The position numbers were made by a program, and so were the translations under genes. A stretch of DNA of 64,000 nucleotides from Echria macrotheca (Eukaryota > Ascomycota > Sordariomycetes > Sordariales > Schizotheciaceae): positions 744,001 to 808,000 of the forward strand of contig MU839833.1 of assembly GCA_030411725.1 (NCBI GenBank), in the 5' to 3' direction. Every line of letters starts with the position of its first letter. Within the stretch, counting starts at the first letter, position 1. A model generated the notes under the pieces. That model saw only the letters and a list, made by a program, of their open reading frames with translations, was not told the DNA's origin and made no database searches. This document shows positions 21,231 to 32,500 of the stretch, piece by piece.

Positions 21231-22271
21231 TCACGATAGAGCAGCTATCAGCATCTGTTTCCACCGATTCCATCTCTCCCTGGCCCTTCGTAGAAATGCA
21301 GCCCACCGCCCGGCAGCACTCTTGTCCTTAACTGTCGACCCATGCTCTTTCACAGGGTCAGTCAGATATTTGAACGCCGTGATGAGGAGAAAGCAGATGA
21401 TGAAGTTATCCCTTTGCTTCCCGAAGAAACTGCAGCGTCCGTTAGCGTCAACCGGAGCCACGCTTTTGTTATGAGAGAAACGAACCTCCTGATCATGATG
21501 GATATCCTCGTTATGTTGGATAGGTTCAACGGGGGCACGTCTTCCCTCTTCAGCTCCTTCCCTCGATAGAACGGCTTGAAGTTTTCGAAGTGCAAGACTA
21601 CCCTCCCACCGCCGCCGGACCTGAATGTAGGATTAGCGAGTATCCTGGAGTAACATACATAGACGTATGTGACGTACCCTGGACAGAAGAAGTTATGCTC
21701 CCATACCACCGTCGACTCGTCTCTCCCGTCCGGCCTCTTTCGCGGCACGACGTCCTTGAGCACGACGGTGTACGTCTTACCATCAGACGCAGGCACATCG
21801 ATCACCAGCCCATCATACCCCGACAGATCCGGACACTGATAGGTATCGGGTGTCCGCTGCGAGGCAAAGGCAGCATTGGAGCGGTTGGGTAACGGTGCCA
21901 GATCTAGGACAAAGAGTCTCATCAGTCACGGGGAGCAGCAGCAGCCAAGATGGGATTCGCCTTACAGCCGCTGAAGATGGCAGTCGACCTGGGCAAATTG
22001 CCATCCCTGACCCGATCTTCAGGAAAGACAGGAAGCGGGAAGTGTTCAAAATGGATACTCCACGTGGAATTGCTCTTGCCGCCGCGGATGCTGTCATTAC
22101 ACGGCACAAAAAGGTTACGACCCCAGGGTCTACACATGGAACATCACCGAACTCGTCAGCCCCATTTTGTCTGCATTTTTATCAACAGCAATCAACTGAC
22201 ACGTTGGGGTCTCCAAAGAGGTCGAGAGTGCGATCTTCTGCCTCGTTCTTCCCTTTCTCTGGAGGCGCCAT
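21231..22271 (-). CDS. CIA30-domain protein (complex I intermediate-associated protein 30 family)
   Basis: Five exons on the minus strand: 22271-22201, 22129-21966, 21903-21678, 21620-21486, 21429-21231; 264 residues. Each intron is 56-71 bp with standard fungal signals (GTCAGT, GTAAGG, GTACGT and GTTCGT donors). The CIA30 fold is evident from DSIRGGKSNS, FASQRTPD, YDGLVIDVPASDGKTY, STVVWEHNFF and HFENFKPFYRGKEL, then the ISIMIRSFFG strand. NDUFAF1/CIA30 itself assembles complex I in mitochondria. This short fungal paralogue lacks an obvious presequence (it starts MAPPEKGK), so its role may differ. The normal ending after FFG (an EGDFSL-like strand) is replaced by a hydrophobic stretch (FIICFLLITAF) and a basic tail. 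Exon 1 and the last exon are the least certain parts. Confidence 0.82.
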
Positions 22272-25200
22272 CTCTGGGTTCTCTGGGGTTGAGGTTTGGG
22301 CAGCAGGCCGTGACACTAGTATCGGCAGTGTCCACCGGGGTGAGGGTCGGCCCGTCTCACTCTCCGTGGCAGACTCTTCTGTGCGGACTCGGACTTTGTC
22401 AGCAGCGTGCCTGGTGGAAGCGAAACTGGGTTTGAGGTCGGGGCGAGAGTAAGCTCGTAGGGCTGAAGCCTAAGCCTGAAGTTGATTGCGGTAGGGCCAG
22501 ACGCATCACGTCAAGCGAGTGCGGGGGGGTATCTGACTTGTCTGTCAGCCGGCACCTAATCGACGCCGGGCCGTGGCAGCTGCGACCATTGGTCCTTTTG
22601 ACGCGAGCCTGCAACCGCACAGAAATCAAATCCGAGCATCACCTTCTCTGTCCGCGACCTGCCGTATGGAATCAATCCCTAGTGTTCTCTAACCCACTCA
22701 TCCTGCCCATCGCGATGCAGCACTGGCACAACCCGCTACATCGCTAAACTCGGATGGAGCACACACGCCCCCTTGACCAACCCCCTGGCAGAGCGCAGAA
22801 TTCTGCCCCGCCAGCTGGATTTCCCTAGTATTCCAAGGGTGTGTTACTTTTCGTTAATTAGCTGGTACGAGCGTGGTCATGCAGAGCCCTTGCGACGTGT
22901 CTGGCGCCGAGTTGTTGCGCATCGCATCCATCGCATCCTGGGAGACAGGCGCCAGACGCCCAGACGCCGCGAGACGCGGGGCTCGCACACGCCCACGCTA
23001 AAACTGACGCGAAGGAGCGCGCGGGTTATCAGAGCTCGTTCACTCGAGAAAGGGAGGGTCTCTTCATCAATCCATTGGCGGACTTGGTGTCCGACCATTT
23101 CACTTTCTGGCGGGTGCCTTCCAGACCGGGAGGGGGACTCAGAGGGACCGAACCAAGTTCGGCTGCCAACCAGCCACGATGGGCTTGAATCCTTCCGAGT
23201 CCGATCGGCCCAGTCGTGCCAGTGTCGAGTTGGCTGCAAGCCACGGCGCTGGAACCAGCGTTTTGGCCCTCGTCCCGTGTCTTTTTGTTGGCGACGCCCG
23301 GTGTGTGCTTTGGCACGAAACGGTGTGGGCTTTTGCACCCCAGTTCGTCCCATATGCCGGGCAATCCTTCGCCATGCCTCTATCCGTGTGCTGTACAAGT
23401 AGCTTTCATCCCCTGAGAGACTGGATTAAGGGGCCACCTGGCCGGAAACCAAACCAGGACCGCGGTAACTAAAAAACGCAAAATGAAAACACACAGGGGG
23501 CCTTTTGCAAGATATGCCCGATTTCTGGAAGGTCGCGTTGTCAAACCCCACACAGCTCCCAAGGCTCGCGGGCGCAGGACGCAGATGTCAGGAGTTTAGC
23601 GTTGGCCAATCAGAGGCGGCGGTAACAGATCCGAGCAAGCCTCCCTGCCCTCTGCGTGGGACCCTTCCACCTCTTCTTCGTCCGTGCTCCGGATATGTCA
23701 CTGGCAAAACGCGGGCGGTGAAGAAAGCACTTGGGACCAAAAAATTCACTGTCTGCTGTCCCAACATCATCAACATCGCTTGTTGGGCAGACCTAGCAGA
23801 TTGCAAAAGTACCGTGCCGAAAAAGCAATCGAGTGTGAAATTGGCAGCAGCACCGCCTCTCCACTTTAGCCCAGCCAATTTCCAAGCCCGTGGGCGACAG
23901 ACAACGCATGGAGAGTCTTTTGGGCATTGAATACCCCCCGGTGCTCGCGCGCCCGACGACCCGCCGCCGCCGCCGCCGTGGCGGTTGGCGTTTAGCTAGA
24001 GGCTTCCGAATTCGTGCGTGTTAGCTCCGAGCCTGGCCGCAACGTAGATGCGGGCCCATGATATATCGAAGAAGCGAAACGACCTGCCAGACATATCTTC
24101 TGCATCGTCGGGCCGGCGGGTGTTCGCAGCACAAAGGGTTCCGTAACCGTTTCTCCCCTGGCTGCAATCTCGAGATCGACTCCTGATCGGTTCACGCTCA
24201 CAGCGGTATATTTCCCCGGCTCGGTAAATCTTCGCGGGAGAGCCTTCTTCCATACGCTCGCTTGCGGCCCTGGGGACTTTGGCAGAAACAGCGGTGCTAC
24301 GGCGGCAGTTAAGTTGGCACATGGCAAGCCACACGCCAGCCTTGTCGAATCAACGGCCTGGAATTGTTGATGCCTGTGATGCCGCCACGACGCGGCTCGG
24401 CTGGCGGCCAAAGAGGTCCTGGCCCCCAACGAACCCCATTGCCACGACACGACAGGACTGTTGTCGTCGGAAAGCCAGCAGGCGTCGGGTGTTCTGGGTG
24501 ACGACCTGCTCTATCGGATGTTGAGGCGTCAAGGTATTGGCTCGTTCTCCGTCGACGACACAAAGTGCATACTATCGGTGGCCATGGAGCTCCTGAATCA
24601 AGTCGGGACACTCGTATCGGCCAGCCTGATTCGGAATAAATGCAGCAAAGATGCTAGCACTTTGCAGATTTGCGGCTGGACCGCATCCAGGAACACCAAC
24701 AGCAGCACGACAAGTCCCATCAAGGACTTTTTGGCCCCCAACAGAAACCCCAATCCTCCCCTCGTGCGGTCTGTACCCGAATGGTTGAACGAAACCAGAA
24801 CCACGCAGCAACAGCAATTCTCTTCGTGCCTATAGCCTGTATCGCTTCCCCGTGTTGGCGACCCGGGGCGTTTGTTACACCAAAAGCTCCTCGCGGATTG
24901 CACCTGGCTCGGCTCTTGGTCCGCTGCATGGAGGAATACAGTTATTACAAGGAGCCTTGGCCGCCGGCTCATGGGCAGCCCCCCCTTGTTTGCAGGCAGA
25001 ACCCGCAGATGTCGATCGGGAGAATGCCCCGCCCCCTGCCGGCGGTCTGTAAGTGAATAAGAGTCTCGCCAGTGCAGTGTTCCCCAGAGGAAGGAGGGCA
25101 GGCCGTTTCGACGGCCTGGACTGACTGCAGGACAATGGCACGGACATGTGGCCAGAAAAACGACACATCAACAAATTCAAGGCCTCGGCAAGTTTGAACG

Positions 25201-28200
25201 CCAGAGACTAAGGTACTCGCTCGCGGGGGAGGGGGGTCGCAAGTTCAAAGCGTCGAGACAAGCTCTCTCGGTCGCCCGCGGCTCGCCCGCGTCTAGCACC
25301 CGAACGTACGACGAAACTCGGACGCCAGGAACGATATCCTTGGATTCGGGGAGTACACTTGATTTACCGCTTCCATGGATAGGTAGAAAACCGGACATGA
25401 GGTGGTCGAATCGCACCGAAGTCCGATGGAAAGAAGATAACACCGAGGCCGGTTTGTGAGGCCCACTTCGCCATCGGCGCTTTTCGGGCCCCGGAGTTTA
25501 GAGTACACTAGCCTACCTACTGGCGATGTTCAACTATTTCCTTTCCGGGGTCGACAAGGCTAACAAGGACCCAACAAAGGTGGCATTCCCCCCGTTGTCG
25601 AGGATGAAATCAGGCACCCCGAGATATAGGCCCGAGTGTGGTAGGTCCACTGGGGGTTGTAAGGCATCTTGTTAATGGATCCGACGGACCTCGGAGAGAA
25701 AAAATGAGGCTGTTTCCTCATCCGGTACCTGGCACGTGAAATGCGAAGAAGGCGTTTTCCCACCAGATGCGAACAACCGCACGACAAAACAAACTCTCCG
25801 AGGAAAGCGAGGTCGATCGGATTCGCATTCGTCTCCCTTTAGCGCAAGGGAAACCAAATGTCTCCGGCATGCGCCCTTTCTTCTTTCTTTCTTTCTATAG
25901 CCCCTTTCAAACAACGGACATGGATATCTGTTTTTTGCCTAGAGTTTGCGTCACTATGCGCCTTGGTCTGGGTATGTGCGCTGCCGTGGGTGGTGGTAGA
26001 TTGTAACGGTTTTTTTGTCTCTTTTTTGCGAGGTCAAGATGCGAGCGCTCGAACGAACGAGCTGTTCCTAAAAAAGGTCTCTCCGCTGTGAAGAAATGAA
26101 TCCTTCCGGCGCGGGGCCATTTCCATCCTAGAATTTTTCCCCTCTCCCCAGTTCTCGCGCGGTTATCCACGAATCAGAGGGACGGCTTCCATTGTCGACC
26201 GAGCAAGACCTTTTCTCTCTCTCTCGAGCCCTCCTCTCTTGGTGTTTTGAGCCAGGAAGGGGGAGAGATCGACGCTGGTGAGCCACGTTGCGACTACTAC
26301 CATTTAATGTTACTGCCTAAGGGCTATATCCTTGGCACTCGGGCGTATCGAGGACGTAAATGGTTAACATGTGGAAAAGGTGAATCGATATGCGACGCTG
26401 CGCTTCTTTCGCGCGCATGCGTTGTGTCGCAGTTATCGGGTGTAAATATTCGCGATGACAACACACCACCAGAAAAAAAAGGAGTCAGGAGACAAAAGAG
26501 ACAAGAATTTTATGGGGCAGCCAACAACAACAAAAAAGGGGGAAGAGGGGTTGGCTTGACTTTTTTCCTGGGCAGTTACACATGTTGCGTTCAAGTTCTT
26601 TGTCAGATTCTTATTTCCTCGACATCTTCGGAAGGGTATTCCGGAGGCCGAGGTCAGTTGGTTGGTTACTCCAGGTCCCTCCTCCATCAGCTGAAGGTGT
26701 AAGTGTCTTGTTGGTAGGAAAGTGGTGGGGGCTTTGAAGCTTACCTGTGTTTTGCGCATGCTTGGATGCTCATTGCATTTTTAAACCAAGTCCAACCCCT
26801 CTGAATAATGGATGGTAGTATTCGGTGTGTATCAAAAGGTGAAAGTTTGGTTGCGGTCGCAGAAGTATGAAGAAGGAAGGAAGGCGTTGGTCTGGAAGGA
26901 GACGCTCCTCTCCATCCTCCAAAGAACCGAACCCCTTAATAACACTAACACAAGTAAATCCTCACTTTGTATGCAAGATATGTCATCGCCCAACATCTTC
27001 TCTGTTTTCTTTTGCAAGTAAAAGCGTATTCGCTTGCCTCGATCGCTCCAGCCCCCGCTATCCAGAGTAAAACGCACACCGCAAGAATTTATGACGACGC
27101 ATTGGCGTCGAACCGTGGACTGAGAGACCATGTGCAGTATGCGATACCACATGAAGAAAAAAAAAAGAAATGAAGATGAAAAATAAGGAAGAGGGGTCGG
27201 GAAATTCTGCCCTACCAGGCACCATCCCATCCAAATCCCATCCCAATCCCAATCCCAATCCCAATCCCAATCCCAATCCCAATTCCGTCCGCCAACAGCG
27301 GAATACAAGGTGCGGGCTGGCGGGCGGAGCGGACAGGGCGGACGGCTTCCCTTCCAGTGATGGGCAGGGGGTGGAGGGAAGAGGAGGAGGAGCGGGCGGC
27401 GTGGCGTGACGGCGGGGCGGACTCTCTTTTTCTCATTCATTCACCTTTGTCAAAAGTTTCATGTCGTTGGTTCTTGGTTGACGATGTTGGGAGGTTGGTC
27501 GTCGAGGACCTCCTTGCTGTTGTCACATACCAACCCTACATACCTAACCCTGTAACTAACTACCGTACAGCTCCAGAAATTCGGTTATCTTGCCGTGTTT
27601 CGTATTTGGTAGGTTCTCAAAAGCAAAATCGGAGTCCGGGAGCCTTGAGGCAACGTGCAGACAGGTACAGACAATACGGTAGTTACAAACATGCAGAGTA
27701 GATGTTGGTTTGAGGCGGGGGAGGGGGTGTACACAAAGGAATGAAGGATTGATCAACGATAAGAGTGGAGGGAGTTATACGCGCGCCGGCGCCAAAACAA
27801 CGAGAGAAACGGAACGGCCGGGAATTCCAAAGCACAGCAAATCGCATGTGGCCTTGATAGTAAGGAGAATGCGAGAGTCGGTGGGTTACAAAACAATAAA
27901 AACTCAAGACCGAAAGTTCAGGTTTGTGAGCGGCGCGACGTATGCCCGAGTGCGGACCGGCCGGGACGCTCGGGAGGTTCGGGGGGAGGATCGTCGAGCT
28001 TGCGTATGGCGCGGCTGTTGCTCGACCCTCTCACTACCTTTGGCCTGGGAGCTTCCCCCGCCGCCCTCGAGCTCTCTTGTCAATCATGTGTAAATCTCAC
28101 GGTGGAAAAAAAGACAGTGATAGAGTGCCCCCAATAGTCCTCTCCGAAGAGGATCGTATGTATATGTATACGGAGTATATATATGTAGATAAAAGACAAC

Positions 28201-28652
28201 GCTCAGTCATAACGTTTCATTATTAACCGCACCCCCCAAAAATTCGACAAGAGCCTCCCAATCGATCCCAGGGACCTCGAGATCCCACCGAGTACCAAAG
28301 CCGGTGACGCCTAAAAACCCCCCACTCTTTGTAGATAACGCTGCGCCAGGTTGATATGCTGTGACATCCGACCGTCCGAATGGGTAACAAGCCCCAGACT
28401 TTGGGAAGAATGTGCCGAAAAAAAATCGTAACAGGAAGACTTGATCTTTCATGGTCGAGAGGAACACACTCGAGGCTACTGTTGGACCCAGCCAGGCGAA
28501 CCCGGCATTGACAGCGGCGTCGTCGGATACTCGTGGCTACCCGAGTCCGAACAATTCGCCGAGTGGTCATAAGAGTGTGACAGAGGAGGAGTCTGTATCC
28601 GCACACCCATCAGCAACGGTGTTCTCTCTTTATTTTTTTTCTCTCTCGTGAA
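22272..28652. other. Gene-poor 6.4-kb region between the CIA30 gene and the bZIP gene
   Basis: Only short or compositionally odd frames are open (up to about 209 residues at 22773-23402) and none resembles a known family. It should hold the promoter of the CIA30 gene at its left end and the 3' untranslated region of the bZIP gene at its right. CT-rich runs occur near 25880 and 26210, and a hexanucleotide repeat lies at 27241-27284. Confidence 0.5.
27241..27284. repeat. Hexanucleotide microsatellite (TCCCAA)n
   Basis: About seven perfect TCCCAA units in a row, preceded by degenerate copies from about 27222. The minus strand reads GGGATT repeats, giving regularly spaced G-triplets that could form a G-quadruplex. 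It lies in the gene-free region downstream of the bZIP gene. Confidence 0.85.
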
Positions 28653-29521
28653 TCATCGTTGGGGTCGGGCACGCTGGTGGTGGTAGGGATGTTGAGGGTG
28701 TGGGAGAGCTGGGCTGCGCGAGGAACTCACATGGGGCATTTGGTCGTAAGGCGAAGGGTGGCCGTTCGTCATGTCGACACCGGGGAGGTAGCTGTTGTAG
28801 CTCATGTACGGCATGTTGTCATCGAAGCTGCCCGCCGGCTCCCGCTTGATGGCGTCGCTGAAGTGCGTCATGGACGGGAGCGTCACCGGCACGGATGCTG
28901 GCGTCAGGTATTCTGGGTACGTCTCCTGTGGTCGGTAGCCGTGCATCGCCCCGTAGGGTGGCAGGAGCATCTCTTCAGGCGGTGGTGGGTAGGTCGAGTA
29001 CGCGAACATGGGCGGCGTGTGTGACCTGTCCCGCTCGTTGTACGAGGGTGGGAAGAGATACTCGTCGTCGTGGTGCATTGGTGGTGTGAAGTGTCCCTGA
29101 ACCTGCTGCTTGACGGGGACTGGGGATGCCTTTCGGGCCTTCGCGGGCGAGGCGCGCTTGGTGGTCGCTTTGGGTGTAGCTGAGCTGGTACTGGACTTCT
29201 CGTTGCCCGATGAGCCTCCATCCGAGTTACCCGCCCGCCTCTCGAGCTCCTCCAGGCGTCTCTTGAGCTTCTTGCCTGTAGCAACACTGTTTAGCGATCC
29301 GTGGGTCCCGTGCTCCCCGGCGGGGGCTACCTACGGTAGTTGCGCTGGGCAATGCGGTTCTGTATCCTCCGGCGCTCAGCAAGGTCTGAGATCTTGGTCC
29401 AGTCCTCGTCTGGGTTTGCTGAGCTGCTGAAGGCGCTGCTGGTGCCGTGGGTAGAGAACTGTCTGGGAGCAGGCGGTGCCTGCCCCGCGTAGACGTACGT
29501 GTGTTGGGGTACGCCGTACAT
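28653..29521 (-). CDS. bZIP transcription factor, fungal AP-1-like basic region
   Basis: Exons 29521-29335 and 29275-28653 (intron GTAGGT...GCTAAA...ACAG); 269 residues. The intron splits the basic region, which joins perfectly as ERRRIQNRIAQRNYR plus KKLKRRLEELERR. The NxxAQRNYR core is the Yap/AP-1-type DNA contact motif of fungal bZIP proteins. The leucine repeat is short, so dimerisation may be weak or use extra helices. The remaining 170 residues are Pro/Tyr/Ser-rich with no Cys-rich redox domain, so it is unlikely to be a Yap1-type oxidative-stress sensor. Near the 3' end a GTGAGT...CCAG segment (about 28727-28671) could be a further in-frame intron removing 19 residues. Target genes are unknown. 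An upstream in-frame ATG at 29617 is possible but leads only non-conserved sequence. Confidence 0.88.
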
Positions 29522-32500
29522 GGTGATGGCTGAAGTGGAAGCTGGTGTCGAGTTCAAGTGGTGTCTCGAGCAAGAGTATGGAGTGATACAAGACCGAATG
29601 TCGAGTGCTGAGAACACAAGTTGAAGACTTTCGAGACGAGGCCGACGGAGGAAGGCCGGGAAGGCTCCGGGTTATATATTTCAGAGGCAGTGATGCCCTT
29701 CCCCCGCCGGGGGTGGAAAGGCGTAGCTCGCTCCCAGCCAAGCACCCACATGGCAGAGAGGTACAAGGGTTCCCAGGAGGCACGATGCCGTTGCGCAGCC
29801 CAGATGGCCCTGGTCCCGAGGGGGGGTGGGAATGACGGATCCAACACAGCACCACACCAACTCCCCAAGTACCTGTCCCGTTTCCTGCAGCCTGGCTTGG
29901 GTACCCTCGACCGTGGCATGGCAGGGGTCTCGCCGTCCAGGCCCGACGACGCTGCTGCACGGAACCTGCGTTGGGACGCCTGGGGGGGGTTGACAGGTAG
30001 GTACGTACCCAATACGTCCCTCGCACTTCGCACTTTGCTCCGCATCCCGCCGGCAAAGCTGCTGCGCGCTGTGTGTCGATCACTGGTCCTGTCGAGTTGA
30101 GCGGAAAACGAGCAGAGGTCTGCCGTAGTCGAAGCTTGTCCTACTGCGAAGAGGGTGAAAAGGTTCGTGAGGGCCCGACAAGACCAACAGCCACCAGAGA
30201 TAGCGGTCAATACGAAATCGGGAAATGTGAAGCACAGCAAGCCACTCGCCCGCCCAACGACTTTTCCCAAGTGCTTGTCACCGCCTTTGCTCTGTGCCAG
30301 AAAGCGAGCGTGGACAAGGGCGGGGAGTGTGCAGCCGGGAGGGGGGGTGCAGTGGGCTCGACGGAGGTCGGGAAGATGCAAACGGAGACAGAGCTTGAAA
30401 AAACGGACACTATTTTGGGGTTGCCCACCTCCAGGCAGCCAAATAAAGCGAAGCAGCCGAAGTGGGCTAAAAGCTGTTTTGGGCTAATTTTACCCACCGA
30501 CAGCCACCCACACATCCTTGTGGCCAACTCTCCCCGGATCGCGCTTGGCCATAGGGCTGTGCGATTTGGTGGTTGGCACTTTAACGAGCAACCACCAATC
30601 CGGCGGAACTTGGTCCGCGCCGATCGATCCTTCACTGCATTTCGGCCTCTGCGACATTCGTCCGACCGTGGGCGGACGGTTGCTGAATTCCTGAGTTCAT
30701 GTAACATCCATCCCCGTGATGGTGGAAAGTCACCTTCTCAGTCTGGGTTGCTGCAAGTGATGGAAGGGCCTCGACTGCTCGACGTAGAAGACGGCTCAGG
30801 ACGGGATGCAATTTTGCTATACGAAACCTCTGCATAACCCGCCTTCCAGCCCCAGGTAGCAACATTGGATGATTGCCAAAACACCATGAGGAAGCGATAC
30901 CCGCCATCTCCACGCTCGCTAGATCATGCGATTGGCGTCATCGAACTCGGGCGTGACCGGCCCGCGAGGCTCATCAGTCCAAGTGCCACCCGTCGTATCT
31001 GTATGGGAACAACGGGGACCATGGCTGTGTAATTATCGCGTTGTTTGTGACCGACTGGCTGTGACTTGCCGACCACTTGCACTACAACGTTAGCTAGTGT
31101 CGGGTTCACCGTATATTACCTATGCAGCTGTTCTGAGACTTGGCTCTGTGAACGGAGATGCTGGTTTCGGATATCACAGACGACAATGACTGTGAGCTGT
31201 CAGGTACTGGAACTCAAATCACAGCTCGGCCAAGACGGGGTCGGGCGGTCTGTGAGGCCTCGGGGAAGTCATTCTTGACAGCTGCCTTTTTGGGACGACT
31301 TCGAGTCCTGGGACTGATCAGGAGCGCGACGCGATGGCGAATCTCTTCGAGTTGCAACCGAAACAGGCGGCAAATCCCGACCGGAATTGTCGCCGCCTGG
31401 GCGTGAGCTCAGCGCGGAACGACCGCCATTCCGTTTCGACAAAATGAGTGACAAGCCACAATTTGGACCCTGAGATGCATCCTGGTGTCTGTTGAGGTTG
31501 TTTGCTCTTCGACGAGGCGGATGGCTTGCAGGCCCATCTGCTGCTCTGCGGCGTTGTACAAGAGATGGCGGGCGAAACTGGCTTCGAGAAGACTGCCGCT
31601 TTCGCAGACACCCATGTTGCTGTCTCACTTGGGGGCCGCTCTTGCCCAGACCCCTGGGTCTGAGAGCCAGGCTGCACGAAATCTTTGCTCAATTGACCAA
31701 TCAGCACGTCCAATTCCGTCTAGCAGTTCTTCATCTCAACTCAACCGGTCCTGACAGTTGACGGTTGGCATTTGACATTCTTGTGTTGCTTACTCCATCT
31801 TTCTTATTAGCTTGGCTGCAGAACCAAGCACTGTCGACGCCCGCTTTTCTGCACTGGTGAGAGACCGACAGCATGGTCAACTGAGCTAACAAACGAAGGC
31901 GCGGCGACAGTATTGATTAGTTATCGGATGGATCAGATAACGACAACAAGAGTCGTTTCAGAACACGTGCCTTGGATTCGTCAGGGTCCACCTGCTTTCT
32001 AAAAGCACTGCCATAAATAGAGTGATGACAAACAGGCCGAGCGGATGTTTCCACGCATCGTGATTGGCCAAAATAAGGCGGCCCCACCGAGCTTGTTGCC
32101 GTCTCTCAAATGACTCGCTTGTGTGTAAGCATCCAGCATGGAAGTCACGACCACGATCAACAAGCGAGCCCTACCTCGAAAGGCTGGACTCGTCTCTTTG
32201 CCCTGGACTGAGCCAAGTCTAGGGGTCTTTGCAAGCGGGCCGATTGGCAATTCTGTTGCCTGTCACGCCGACGTCGCGTTTCACCGCCGGCGCCCTCAAC
32301 AACTCCAGCATCCATGGCGCGCCGAGCATTGCCAAGTTTGAGGGACCTATCTACCTACCTAATAAGCATTCTTGCGGTCTTTGCCCTTCAGCTCCACCTC
32401 ATACATGCCCGTTGTTCTACGCCTTGTCGTGGTTGGCTACCCGGCATAGATGCGTTTGTCCCTGTAGCAGTCGGTGAAGCTCAAGAGAGCAGGAAGCTCG

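Noticed and set aside
27535..27550. CCTAACCCTGTAAC resembling a telomere repeat
   Set aside because: Only one unit with mismatches; no array.
30073..30837. 254-codon plus-strand frame
   Set aside because: Translation lacks hydrophobic core patterning or motifs, and no splice continuation improves it.
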